A stretch of DNA of 64,000 nucleotides from Marinobacter sp. C7 (GTDB taxonomy: Bacteria; Pseudomonadota; Gammaproteobacteria; Pseudomonadales; Oleiphilaceae): assembly GCF_022343555.1 (NCBI RefSeq), contig NZ_JAKQZH010000006.1, positions 62,001 through 126,000 of the forward strand, given 5' to 3'. The notes under the pieces are model-generated. The model was given only the letters and a program-made list of their open reading frames with translations. It was not told the DNA's origin and ran no database searches. Below, piece after piece: positions 1 to 7,870 of the stretch (the first letter of the stretch is position 1; every line of letters starts with the position of its first letter). The position numbers and the translations under genes are program-made.

Positions 1-1642
1 AATCGTAGAACTGGTCCCGGATCCGGCTGCTGCGGTAGCGGGCGCTCTCCAGTGCCCGCTCGACATGAACCTCGGTGATCAGACGGGCCTTGGCCTGGCG
101 GGCCCAGAAATCCGATTCGCGCAGCAGGTTGGCGATGTCGGCCGCGTGCAGCGACAGACGATTCTGGTGCTCCGCCATCCGCGCGCTATGTTCGATGATC
201 CGCGCCACGGCCTTGTTGGTGCAATGCAGCAGCTTCTTTTCCACCACCAGACTGGCGATGAACTTGGCATACAGCAGCTGGCTGTCGTCGGTGCGGTACA
301 TCTCGTTCTCGAAGTCCGCCGTCACCCGGAACAGTTCGGCAAACTCGGAGTCATACTCCTGCAGCAGCAACCAGGTTTCCCGGTCCCCGAACAGGACAAT
401 CTTCACATCCAGCGGTACCGCCTCGGGCTCGATGGAAATGGTTCCGGACAGGGTCATCTCCCGCTCCAGGGAATTGATCTGCAGGGCGCGTGAACGCAAT
501 GCCCGCTTGAGACCATCCCAGACAAACGGCTGCTCCAGGACCTTGATGGCGTCCATCAGCAGATAGCCGCCATTGGCCCGGTGCAGACTGCCCGGCCGGA
601 TCAGCGAGAAGTCGGTGAACACCGTGCCCTTGTAAGTGACATTTTCGACGTACCCAAACAGGTTGTGATACGTGGGATTGTCCTCGACCACTACCGGCAC
701 TTCGTTGGTTTTCTGGTGCACCAGCAGATTGATCAGATACCGGCGGGGCATCTTCTTGTCCAAAGAGGCATAGGCGATGGCCGCTTGCTCATCGTTGTCC
801 TCGAGGAAGATGTCCAGATTTTCCACCAGATCGGTACGCACGGCCTCCAGATAACCCACCACGTCCGGCAGGTCCTTGTACTTCTCCTCCAGCTCATCAA
901 TCTGGTGACCGGAAATACTCTCCAGGGTCTCCTGGTTCAGGGCCTGCTGATTCTCGGCATACTCCTGCTCCCAGTCAGCAATCCTGCGCAAGGCCTGGCG
1001 AAGCCTTTTCTCAAGCCTGTTGATAGAGTCTTCGAATTTGTCGCGCTGCTCTTCGGTCAGGGCCTGGAAGGTTTCCGCCGTGTGAGGCTCATCGCCGTTC
1101 ATCGCCACCAGCCGATAGCCTCCCGGCGTCGAGACCGTCAGTCGCACTTTTTTGCGCTTGGCCTGGGCAGCGACTTTCTCGAGTTCGTCCTCCTGCTTCT
1201 TGGCATACTCGTTCTTGAGTTGCTCGGAACGCTCGAGGAAGCTGTCACTGTCAAAAGTCTGGGGAATGACCTTGACCAGACGGGCCATCAGCTTTTCCAT
1301 GTCCTGCTTCAGCTGGGTCCCCTTGCCGGCAGGCAGCTGTAACAGCTTTGGCACTCGCGGCTCTTCAAAATTGGCGACATAGCACCAGTCATGACTCTGC
1401 TGTTCGGTATCAACATGATGCTCCAGATAGCGGAGCATCATGGTACGTTTGCCCAGCCCGTTACGTCCTACCGCATAGACGTTGTAGCCACCGTGAGGCA
1501 TTGCCAGAGCAAACCGGACGGCTTCCTGTGCACGGTTCTGGCCAACAATCTCCGCCAGGGGTTCCAACTGCCGGGTGGTTTTGAACGGCAGGTCTTTCAG
1601 TACGCAGGCCTTGTACAGCTGATGCAGAGGCAATGACTTCAA
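1..1642 (-). CDS. Lon-related AAA+ protease, C-terminal part beyond the left edge
   Basis: The reading frame is open from a TTG at 1642 to the window edge (about 547 codons). The TTG sits 7 bases after a CAGGA ribosome-binding sequence, and an in-frame TGA lies 12 codons-worth or less upstream, so no ATG start fits better. Visible parts: an ATPase P-loop-like GRNGLGKR at residues 59-66, a charged coiled-coil insert at roughly 190-275, and an HRANGGYLLMDA Walker-B-like segment near residue 390. This arrangement matches the Lon-family proteins with an N-terminal AAA_32 domain and a C-terminal Lon serine/lysine protease domain. That protease domain would lie outside the window, so its catalytic dyad cannot be checked. 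Role: predicted ATP-dependent proteolysis in the cytoplasm. Confidence 0.85.
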   Translation of the reverse strand, partial: MKSLPLHQLYKACVLKDLPFKTTRQLEPLAEIVGQNRAQEAVRFALAMPHGGYNVYAVGRNGLGKRTMMLRYLEHHVDTEQQSHDWCYVANFEEPRVPKLLQLPAGKGTQLKQDMEKLMARLVKVIPQTFDSDSFLERSEQLKNEYAKKQEDELEKVAAQAKRKKVRLTVSTPGGYRLVAMNGDEPHTAETFQALTEEQRDKFEDSINRLEKRLRQALRRIADWEQEYAENQQALNQETLESISGHQIDELEEKYKDLPDVVGYLEAVRTDLVENLDIFLEDNDEQAAIAYASLDKKMPRRYLINLLVHQKTNEVPVVVEDNPTYHNLFGYVENVTYKGTVFTDFSLIRPGSLHRANGGYLLMDAIKVLEQPFVWDGLKRALRSRALQINSLEREMTLSGTISIEPEAVPLDVKIVLFGDRETWLLLQEYDSEFAELFRVTADFENEMYRTDDSQLLYAKFIASLVVEKKLLHCTNKAVARIIEHSARMAEHQNRLSLHAADIANLLRESDFWARQAKARLITEVHVERALESARYRSSRIRDQFYD

Positions 1643-1891
1643 TTTGTGTTCCTGTAACAGTCAGAATGCGTTGGTGATTTATCGTGTTGTTTGGCCGCCC
1701 ATTGTAGATATTGCGGGCCGCCATGTCGCGTTTCGGCCGAAGTTTTAGCGATCGGGGCTCGGTCGGGTTTTGTTAACCAGCGCACAAATCAACGGCTGGT
1801 TATTTTTCAGGCGCCGGTCCGGGCACTAAACTTCTACTCCCGGCCACGGTTCAGGCCAGCACAAGACAAGAAACGCAACGGATGCACAGTT

Positions 1892-2269
1892 ATGACGCAT
1901 GGTTCCGCAGATCGAAGAATCAAGGATCGCTACCCGGCCTCATGCCTGAAGGTGTGCTTACAGGAACGACGCCTGTTTGGCGGTGGCAGGAATGCCATCG
2001 CGGTTACCTGCCTTGATCTCAACCGTTACGGTATGGCGGTGCTGTGCCCCAGACCGATGGTTACCGGGGCGCGGCTGCTTCTGGACCTGCAGGGGAAATA
2101 CATCAACGAGTCAAGGGTCGGCGCTCGGGTCGTCGATTGCCAGCCGTTTCAGGCCGGGTATCGGGTCAGCGTCCAGTTCAGCTATTGCCTGGACAAAAGG
2201 GCTTACTCCCGGGCCATGGACAACGCCCTGTCCCGAATCGAAGGTTTTTACAACCGACTCGCCAGCTAG
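1892..2269 (+). CDS. PilZ-domain protein with degenerate c-di-GMP motif
   Basis: A 125-residue protein that is essentially one PilZ domain. The RxxxR element is present (R9 and R13, in RRIKDR). The second c-di-GMP contact motif, normally (D/N)xSxxG, reads DLNRYG at residues 42-47, with Asn in place of Ser. Ligand binding may therefore be weakened. The start at 1892 is chosen because the domain begins right after it; the frame is open back to 1691 but the upstream residues look non-coding. The gene converges on the flavodoxin-like gene, and both stops fall in the same CTAG at 2266-2269. It could be a c-di-GMP effector or a degenerate adaptor; nothing nearby identifies a partner. Confidence 0.8.
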   Translation: MTHGSADRRIKDRYPASCLKVCLQERRLFGGGRNAIAVTCLDLNRYGMAVLCPRPMVTGARLLLDLQGKYINESRVGARVVDCQPFQAGYRVSVQFSYCLDKRAYSRAMDNALSRIEGFYNRLAS

Positions 2270-2727
2270 ATCAGCCCGGCATCCAGACTCGCTGCCACGT
2301 ACAGTCCAAGCTCCCGGCACTGCTCCTCGAACGCGTCGCGATATTCTCCGCGGCAGATCAATGGATCCTGAACGAGCTTCCATCGCAATCCGGTGGTGAT
2401 GCTCTGTATAGCCCGATTGGTGCCGGTCCCATCGTGCCCGGCACGGATGTAATAAGCAAAGGGCAAGGCCTGGGTCTGCTCAAGGCAGGGATAGTAGCTG
2501 CGGTCGAAAAAATCTTTCAGCGCCCCACTCATGTAACCCAGGTTTTCGGTGGTACCCAGGATGATGGCATCGCAGCCGAGGACATCATCGGGACCGGCGT
2601 CCAGTGGCGCTTTGACCACCACCTCGACCGCCTCGATGTCTTGGTGGCGGGCGCCGTTTTCGACGGCGTTCCGAAGTCGGAGAGTGTTCGGGGAAGGCGC
2701 GTGGGCAACGATCAGCAGTCGCTTCAT
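2266..2727 (-). CDS. flavodoxin-like / NADPH-dependent FMN reductase family protein
   Basis: A 153-residue protein with a Rossmann-like flavodoxin fold. The N-terminal strand and FMN phosphate-binding loop read LLIVAHAPSPNT (residues 4-15). The middle segment ILGTTENLGYMSGALKDFFDR (about 56-76) is the usual GSPVYxGxxSxxLKxFxDR-type element of flavodoxin and WrbA-like proteins. It probably binds FMN and carries out two-electron reductions in the cytoplasm; the substrate is unknown. It appears monocistronic. A partly matching decayed 5' fragment lies beside recA at 5964-6014. Confidence 0.7.
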   Translation of the reverse strand: MKRLLIVAHAPSPNTLRLRNAVENGARHQDIEAVEVVVKAPLDAGPDDVLGCDAIILGTTENLGYMSGALKDFFDRSYYPCLEQTQALPFAYYIRAGHDGTGTNRAIQSITTGLRWKLVQDPLICRGEYRDAFEEQCRELGLYVAASLDAGLI

Positions 2728-2837
2728 GGCATCTTATCCTCTTCGTTCCCGATCCCGTCGGGAGTTACCGAAAGTGAAGCCCCAATTCGAGTACCGCCAG
2801 GACATCAGAGTCAATAATAGAGGCGACCTCAACCCGC

Positions 2838-2872
2838 AAAAAAACGGGCCGGCGAAAGCGGCCCCGGTTTTC
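2838..2872 (-). terminator. rho-independent terminator of ccoG
   Basis: GC-rich inverted repeat with a GAAA-type loop (acgggccg / cggccccggt on the plus strand). On the minus strand it is followed by a run of Ts (2838-2844). It lies 25 bases after the ccoG stop. Confidence 0.75.
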
Positions 2873-2896
2873 AGCAATCACTACTCCACATCACGG

Positions 2897-4285
2897 CTAC
2901 TGTTGCCTGGCTCCCGTAAACACGCTTTCCTGAACCAGATCTCCACCTGGATCCTCTGCTGCATTCAAACGGAATTTGATATCGACAAGGGAAGATTGTA
3001 ATTCGTCGGGGTTTGCAGCAACAGACACCGGTTGTTCCAACCGCTCACCAGGCCCGACATAGAACCGGGTATCGTCTATTAATGTCAGTCCGGCCACTCC
3101 CGATACCGAAAGTGTAAACGCCTGAGCGTGATGGCTCTTATTGAGAACGGTCAGTACGTAGCTGTTTTCTATCTGTCCATAGTCATTGTAACGGAACAAA
3201 CCACGGTCCTTGGTCACGTCAAAGGATGCCATCGGCCGCGACACCATTGCCCACACCAGAATGGCAATAAATGAAACCAGCAGCACGCCATACGCAACCA
3301 ACCTGGGCCGGAAAATTCGCAGCGGGCCACCCTCCTGCAGAGCCCTTTCACTCGTGTAGCGAATAAGTCCCGTCGCATACCCCATCTTATCCATGATGGA
3401 ATTGCACGCATCAATGCAAGCCGCACAGCCAATACACTCCATCTGAAGACCATCACGAATATCAATCCCGGTGGGGCACACCTGGACACACATATGACAG
3501 TCGATACAGTCACCGAGGCCCTGTGACAAATAATCCGAACCGGGCTTGCGAGCGCCTCGACTCTCCCCTCGTGCAGCATCGTAGCTGATTACCAGCGAAT
3601 CCTTATCCAGCATGGACGACTGGAACCGACCATAGGGACACATATGTACGCATACTTTCTCCCGAAGCCAACCCGCATTGAGGTACGTGGCGGCAGTAAA
3701 GAAAAACACCCAGAATGCGGCGGCCCCACTCACCTCGAGCGTTAATATGTTCGTGACCAGTTCGCGAATTGGCGTAAAGTAGCCGACGAAGGTAACAGCG
3801 GTCGCGAGGCTGAGAACAATCCAGAGACCATGTTTGATTGTACGTTTGCAGAGCTTCGCTACGGACAAAGGAGCCTGATCGAGTTTTTTGCGCTGATTGC
3901 GATCGCCTTCCGTAACCCTCTCTGCCCACATGAATATCCACATCCACACGCTTTGGGGGCAGGTATAACCACACCAGACCCGCCCGGCCATGACGGTCAG
4001 AAAGAACAGCCCAAAAGCGCAGATGATCAGGATGGCAGACAAGAGAACCAGGTCTTGCGGCCAGAAGGTACTACCAAAAATGTGGAACTGCTTTTCCGTC
4101 AGGTCCCAGAGTACGGCCTGCCGGCCGCCCCAGGATAACCATACAGTTCCGAAGAACAGGATGAAGAGCAGCGCCCCCCCGGCGATTCTTATGCGTCGGA
4201 AGAATCCACGGAACTTTCGGGGGTGGATCTTGCTACCCGCAACCGCATCAGTGGCAAGATTGCGAACTGGAATGGAAGTGCTCAT
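2897..4285 (-). CDS. ccoG: cytochrome c oxidase accessory protein CcoG (RdxA/FixG family)
   Basis: A 462-residue polyferredoxin membrane protein. CcoG is involved in copper delivery during assembly of cbb3-type oxidase. Seen here: a first transmembrane segment near residues 34-52, further hydrophobic segments near 80-102 and 155-220, GYTCPQSVW and HMCPYGRFQSSM cysteine motifs, and a double 4Fe-4S ferredoxin segment at about 258-300 (CIDCHMC..VCP and CIGCAAC..AC). A last transmembrane helix and a C-terminal Ig-like domain follow, as in the family. The ATG at 4285 is preferred over the upstream start at 4354 because it follows GGGGAGAA at good spacing. The ccoNOPQ and ccoHIS genes are not nearby, and I saw no clear FNR/ANR box upstream. 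Confidence 0.92.
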   Translation of the reverse strand: MSTSIPVRNLATDAVAGSKIHPRKFRGFFRRIRIAGGALLFILFFGTVWLSWGGRQAVLWDLTEKQFHIFGSTFWPQDLVLLSAILIICAFGLFFLTVMAGRVWCGYTCPQSVWMWIFMWAERVTEGDRNQRKKLDQAPLSVAKLCKRTIKHGLWIVLSLATAVTFVGYFTPIRELVTNILTLEVSGAAAFWVFFFTAATYLNAGWLREKVCVHMCPYGRFQSSMLDKDSLVISYDAARGESRGARKPGSDYLSQGLGDCIDCHMCVQVCPTGIDIRDGLQMECIGCAACIDACNSIMDKMGYATGLIRYTSERALQEGGPLRIFRPRLVAYGVLLVSFIAILVWAMVSRPMASFDVTKDRGLFRYNDYGQIENSYVLTVLNKSHHAQAFTLSVSGVAGLTLIDDTRFYVGPGERLEQPVSVAANPDELQSSLVDIKFRLNAAEDPGGDLVQESVFTGARQQ

Positions 4286-4399
4286 CGGACATTCTCCCCG
4301 ACACCTGGACATTTGATATGTCGGCGAGAGTAGCGTTTGCATACTGATGGGCACAGGCCCAGTTAATTTAAAGTAGATAGGTACAGCTTGGGCTGTATG

Positions 4400-5803
4400 C
4401 TAACCAAGCAAGAGCTCCGGCAATCGGCCAAGGGCTTCGGTTCGCGAGGCGCTCCAGGGATGCGCATAGCTGATCCGTAGACAGTTGCCGAACTGACCAG
4501 AAACTGAAAACAGTGGGCCGGGTGTAATAATCACGCCGGCCTGCAGAGCCGGCAAATACGAAGACAGCGTGTCGACGTGTTCCGGCAATTCAACCCAGAC
4601 CGCCAGCCCGCCTCGGGGGGTACTCACCCGAACCTCAACCGGCCAGAGTTGGAGTGAGGCAATCAGCTTGTCCCGATTGGCCCTCAGTTCATGGCGCTGA
4701 CGCCGGAGGTGGGATGAAAGAGAGCCATCGGCCATATAATCCGCCACCCCCTGCTGGAGATAGCGACTGCTGGCCAACTGGGTAACAAGTTTCAGGTGCA
4801 GAATCCGATCGTGCCAACGAGCACCAGAGATCCACCCTAGCCGTATATCCCGCGACAGGCATTTTGAAAAGGAGCTGCACAGGATTACACGATGATCAAC
4901 ATCCAGAGCTTTCAGAGGATCTGGTGCCCGGCCCAGCGCGGTGTCAGCGTAAATATCGTCTTCAATCACCGCCAGGTCATGCCGCTCCGCCAGCGCAAGC
5001 AGGCGCTTCTTACCATCCTCCGGCATCAGAGCTCCGCCAGGCGTCGCGAACGACGGCGAGACAATACACGCCCTCACCTTCCAGCGCTCCAGCACTTCTT
5101 CGAGGGCGTCCATATCCATACCTGTTTCCAGGGATGTCGGGACTTCCACCACCCGCAGGCCGAGCTGTTCCAGTAGCTGCAAGACGCCATAGAATCCGGG
5201 GGACTCCACCGCCACTACATCCCCTCTTTCACACGACGCCATCAACGCGAGAAAAAGAGCATGTTGGCAACCAGAGGTGATACAGAGCTCATCCGGCGAT
5301 ACAGTCCAGCCTCGCCTGCCGTGGTGCAGAGCCAACTGCTCTCGAAGACCGTGAAATCCGGCGGGCTCATCGTAGTACTGATAGTCCTCGCCTTTTTGCC
5401 GTCGAAGCGCGCGCCCTATCGACCGGTTCAACGTCACTATGCCTGGAGGAAGGTCGCCACTGTGCAAATCCGGCAACAGATCGAATGCAGCACTCCGCCC
5501 CATGATATCGAGCAGTAGATCACTGACATTAACCGGACGCGGGGCTTCGATACGGGCACGACTGACAGGCTGTTTTACCCCATCCGGCTGCAGGGCAACG
5601 AAGTACCCCGCTTTCGGGCGAGCCTCAATTAATCCTTGGGCTTCCAATCTCTGTAACGCGTGTTGAACCGTCGCCTTGGACAGTTTCTGTTCCCTGCACA
5701 GCGTCCGGATTGAAGGCAGGCGCTCGCCCAGCCGCCAACGCTGCTCAACAATCCCCTGCAACAGCCAGCTTTCAAGCTGCTGATAGCGATATTCGCCTGT
5801 CAT
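4400..5803 (-). CDS. MocR/PdxR-type regulator (GntR HTH plus aminotransferase-like domain)
   Basis: A 467-residue fusion. It has an N-terminal winged helix of the GntR type (residues about 5-70, with LPSIRTLCREQKLSKATVQ) and a fold-type I aminotransferase domain. The PLP lysine is in SSFSK near residue 313. MocR proteins usually use PLP or an amino-compound adduct as effector and control vitamin B6, amino acid or GABA/taurine-type genes. No divergent target gene remains here: the next gene upstream is recA, facing the same way. An inverted repeat at 5844-5887 may be its own operator. The target is unknown. Confidence 0.85.
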   Translation of the reverse strand: MTGEYRYQQLESWLLQGIVEQRWRLGERLPSIRTLCREQKLSKATVQHALQRLEAQGLIEARPKAGYFVALQPDGVKQPVSRARIEAPRPVNVSDLLLDIMGRSAAFDLLPDLHSGDLPPGIVTLNRSIGRALRRQKGEDYQYYDEPAGFHGLREQLALHHGRRGWTVSPDELCITSGCQHALFLALMASCERGDVVAVESPGFYGVLQLLEQLGLRVVEVPTSLETGMDMDALEEVLERWKVRACIVSPSFATPGGALMPEDGKKRLLALAERHDLAVIEDDIYADTALGRAPDPLKALDVDHRVILCSSFSKCLSRDIRLGWISGARWHDRILHLKLVTQLASSRYLQQGVADYMADGSLSSHLRRQRHELRANRDKLIASLQLWPVEVRVSTPRGGLAVWVELPEHVDTLSSYLPALQAGVIITPGPLFSVSGQFGNCLRISYAHPWSASRTEALGRLPELLLG

Positions 5804-5843
5804 TTAACGGTCTCATTTCTGTCCCGATTTATTTCAAATTCTT

Positions 5844-5887
5844 ACACCTGCACTCACCGGAGATGCAAGCGTCATCCAGGCAGGTGC
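5844..5887. promoter_or_regulatory. candidate operator of the MocR-type regulator
   Basis: CACCTGC at 5845-5851 and GCAGGTG at 5880-5886 are inverted copies separated by 28 bases. They lie about 40-85 bases upstream of the MocR start at 5803. Widely spaced repeated half-sites are typical of MocR promoters, but binding is inferred from position only. Confidence 0.35.
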
Positions 5888-5963
5888 AAATATAGGTAAT
5901 GACCGACGGAAGGGTGGTACACACAGGCTGGCTTGAGATCGTGTTGATCTTGTCGTTTCCGTA

Positions 5964-6014
5964 TCAGCGGGTCGTCGGGAAAGGCGCGTGGGCGACGGTC
6001 ACCTGTCGCGCAAC
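5964..6014 (-). pseudogene. possible decayed 5' fragment of a flavodoxin-like gene
   Basis: On the minus strand the DNA matches the first 16 codons of the flavodoxin-like gene at 2266-2727, codon for codon and without gaps. I count roughly 37 of 48 identical bases. The start codon has become GTT and the match reads VARQVTVAHAPFPTTR before a TGA. The shared VAHAP segment is the FMN loop of the intact gene. The base just before the start also matches (GATGCC in both). It could be a relic of a paralogous gene between recA and the MocR gene. The alignment is short and was made by eye. Confidence 0.4.
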
Positions 6015-6040
6015 GGCATCCTCCCCCGACAAACGGAACT

Positions 6041-7087
6041 TTAGAGCAGTTCTCCGTTGGCTTCCGCCGGCGCTTCAGCGGCAGCCTCTTTCTTTTCCGG
6101 CTTGGGCATCAGCTTGTCACGGACCTTGGCTTCGATTTCGTTGGCGATGTCCATGTTCTCCTCCAGGAACTTGCAGGCGTTCGCCTTGCCCTGGCCAATC
6201 TTGTCGCCATTGTAGGAGTACCAGGCACCGGACTTGTCCACAAAGCCTTCCTTGACACCCATATCCAGTACTTCGGCCATGTGGTAGATGCCCTTGCCAT
6301 ACATGATCTGGAACTCGGCCTGCTTGAACGGCGGGGAGACCTTGTTCTTCACCACCTTGACGCGGGTCTCGTTACCGACCACCTCATCGCCTTCTTTCAC
6401 GGAGCCGATCCGGCGGATGTCCAGGCGCACGGAGGAGTAGAATTTCAGGGCGTTACCGCCGGTGGTGGTTTCCGGGCTACCGAACATGACGCCGATCTTC
6501 ATCCGGATCTGGTTGATGAAGATCATCAGGCAGTTGGCGTGCTTGACGTTACCGGTCAGCTTGCGCAGCGCCTGGGACATCAGACGGGCCTGCAGACCAA
6601 CGTGGCTGTCGCCCATCTCACCTTCAATTTCCGCCTTCGGCGTGAGCGCGGCAACGGAGTCGACAATGATCACGTCAATGGCGTTGGAGCGGACCAGCAT
6701 GTCCGCGATTTCCAGGGCCTGTTCCCCGGTGTCCGGCTGGGACACCAGCAGGTCGTCGACGTTGACACCCAGTTTTTCGGCGTAGACCGGATCCAGCGCG
6801 TGCTCGGCATCCACGAAGGCACAGGTTTTGCCGGCCTTCTGGGCTTCAGCAATCACCTGCAGGGTGAGCGTGGTCTTACCGGAGCTCTCTGGACCGTAGA
6901 TCTCGCAGATCCGACCATAAGGCAGACCACCGATACCCAGAGCCACATCCAGCCCCAGGGATCCGGTAGACACCGCAGGAATGGCTTCACGGGGCTGATC
7001 CCCCATCTTCATGACGGCACCCTTGCCGAACTGGCGTTCAATCTGGCTCAGTGCTGCGCTCAGTGCTTTCTTGCGGTTGTCTTCCAT
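6041..7087 (-). CDS. recA: recombinase RecA
   Basis: A 348-residue RecA. It forms ATP-dependent filaments on single-stranded DNA, drives strand exchange and stimulates LexA self-cleavage. The Walker A motif GPESSGKT is at residues 65-72, followed by the conserved IIVDSVAAL and NQIRMKIGVMFG segments and an acidic, Ala/Glu-rich C-terminus. The start at 7087 (MEDNRKKAL) matches the usual N-terminus of gammaproteobacterial RecA; the longer frame to 7120 adds non-conserved residues. It lies downstream of pncC with an SOS box between them. No recX follows. Confidence 0.98.
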   Translation of the reverse strand: MEDNRKKALSAALSQIERQFGKGAVMKMGDQPREAIPAVSTGSLGLDVALGIGGLPYGRICEIYGPESSGKTTLTLQVIAEAQKAGKTCAFVDAEHALDPVYAEKLGVNVDDLLVSQPDTGEQALEIADMLVRSNAIDVIIVDSVAALTPKAEIEGEMGDSHVGLQARLMSQALRKLTGNVKHANCLMIFINQIRMKIGVMFGSPETTTGGNALKFYSSVRLDIRRIGSVKEGDEVVGNETRVKVVKNKVSPPFKQAEFQIMYGKGIYHMAEVLDMGVKEGFVDKSGAWYSYNGDKIGQGKANACKFLEENMDIANEIEAKVRDKLMPKPEKKEAAAEAPAEANGELL

Positions 7088-7184
7088 CGGTGCAAAACCC
7101 CTTGTCGACTGGGCTGCCAAGCCATTCCGAGGTATTGGCAGCGGAATCCGGAAAGGAAACCACTGTATTCATCCAGCAGATTCC

Positions 7185-7200
7185 CTGTATATTTGAACAG
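7185..7200 (-). promoter_or_regulatory. LexA (SOS) box of recA
   Basis: CTGTATATTTGAACAG matches the CTG-N10-CAG LexA consensus with the usual AT-rich centre. It lies about 100 bases upstream of the recA start, in the gap between pncC and recA, so recA should have its own damage-inducible promoter. Confidence 0.88.
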
Positions 7201-7263
7201 TATTAAAACACAAGCGATCGGGGAGACCAACCCCTTGTCCCGTGAACCCGATCAAGAAATATG

Positions 7264-7764
7264 TCACTCCCCTTCAAGGAAGCCGGTAACTGCCTGCAAT
7301 GCAAACAAAACCGACTGGCGACGCACGTCATCACGATCACCGTCGAAATGTCTGACCGTTGCCCGGGTCTGGTCCGGCCCACTGCCCCACGCAAACCACA
7401 CCGTTCCCACCGGCTTGTCGGGAGTGCCACCGCCGGGACCTGCCACGCCACTGATCGCCACCGCGACGTCCACGCCCGCAGCCCGGATCGCGCCCGCCAC
7501 CATCTGGCGGACGACCGGCTCACTGACGGCGCCATACTGTTCAAGGGTTTCCTCCGCGACCCCGAGCAACGCTTGCTTGGCGCTGTTGCTGTAGGTAACC
7601 AGACCCGCCATCACATAGGCGGAGGATCCGGCACGGTCCGTCAGCACCTTGGCAACCCAACCGCCAGTGCAACTTTCCGCTGTGGCAATGGTACGGCCCT
7701 GCTCCTGCAGCAGTTTACCCAGGCGGACACCGGTCTGCGCCAGTTCCTGATCACTCGTCGCCAT
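7264..7764 (-). CDS. pncC: nicotinamide-nucleotide amidohydrolase PncC (CinA C-terminal domain)
   Basis: A 166-residue stand-alone CinA C-terminal domain protein (YgaD/PncC). It deamidates nicotinamide mononucleotide to nicotinate mononucleotide in NAD salvage. Family motifs visible: TAESCTGGWVAKVLTDRAGSS (about residues 29-49), GLVTYSNSAK, GAVSEPVVRQM, and the glycine-rich VAISGVAGPGGGTPDKPVGTVWFA segment. The ATG follows AAGGAGC. Its position directly upstream of recA is the common gammaproteobacterial arrangement. Confidence 0.92.
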   Translation of the reverse strand: MATSDQELAQTGVRLGKLLQEQGRTIATAESCTGGWVAKVLTDRAGSSAYVMAGLVTYSNSAKQALLGVAEETLEQYGAVSEPVVRQMVAGAIRAAGVDVAVAISGVAGPGGGTPDKPVGTVWFAWGSGPDQTRATVRHFDGDRDDVRRQSVLFALQAVTGFLEGE

Positions 7765-7870
7765 GATGCGCTCCTTAATGTATGGGGATACAAACCCTTC
7801 ATTTCATCGCCGCCGTTATTTTCTTACAATTCACGGCTTCATCCAAAAGCAAGGCAATCCGGAACCGTCC

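Noticed and set aside
65..1342. Plus-strand frames over the first gene
   Set aside because: The minus-strand frame runs open to the edge with AAA+ and Lon-family features; the plus-strand frames are mirrors.
1691..1891. Longer start for the PilZ protein
   Set aside because: The extra 67 residues look non-coding and include promoter-like sequence; the PilZ domain starts after 1892.
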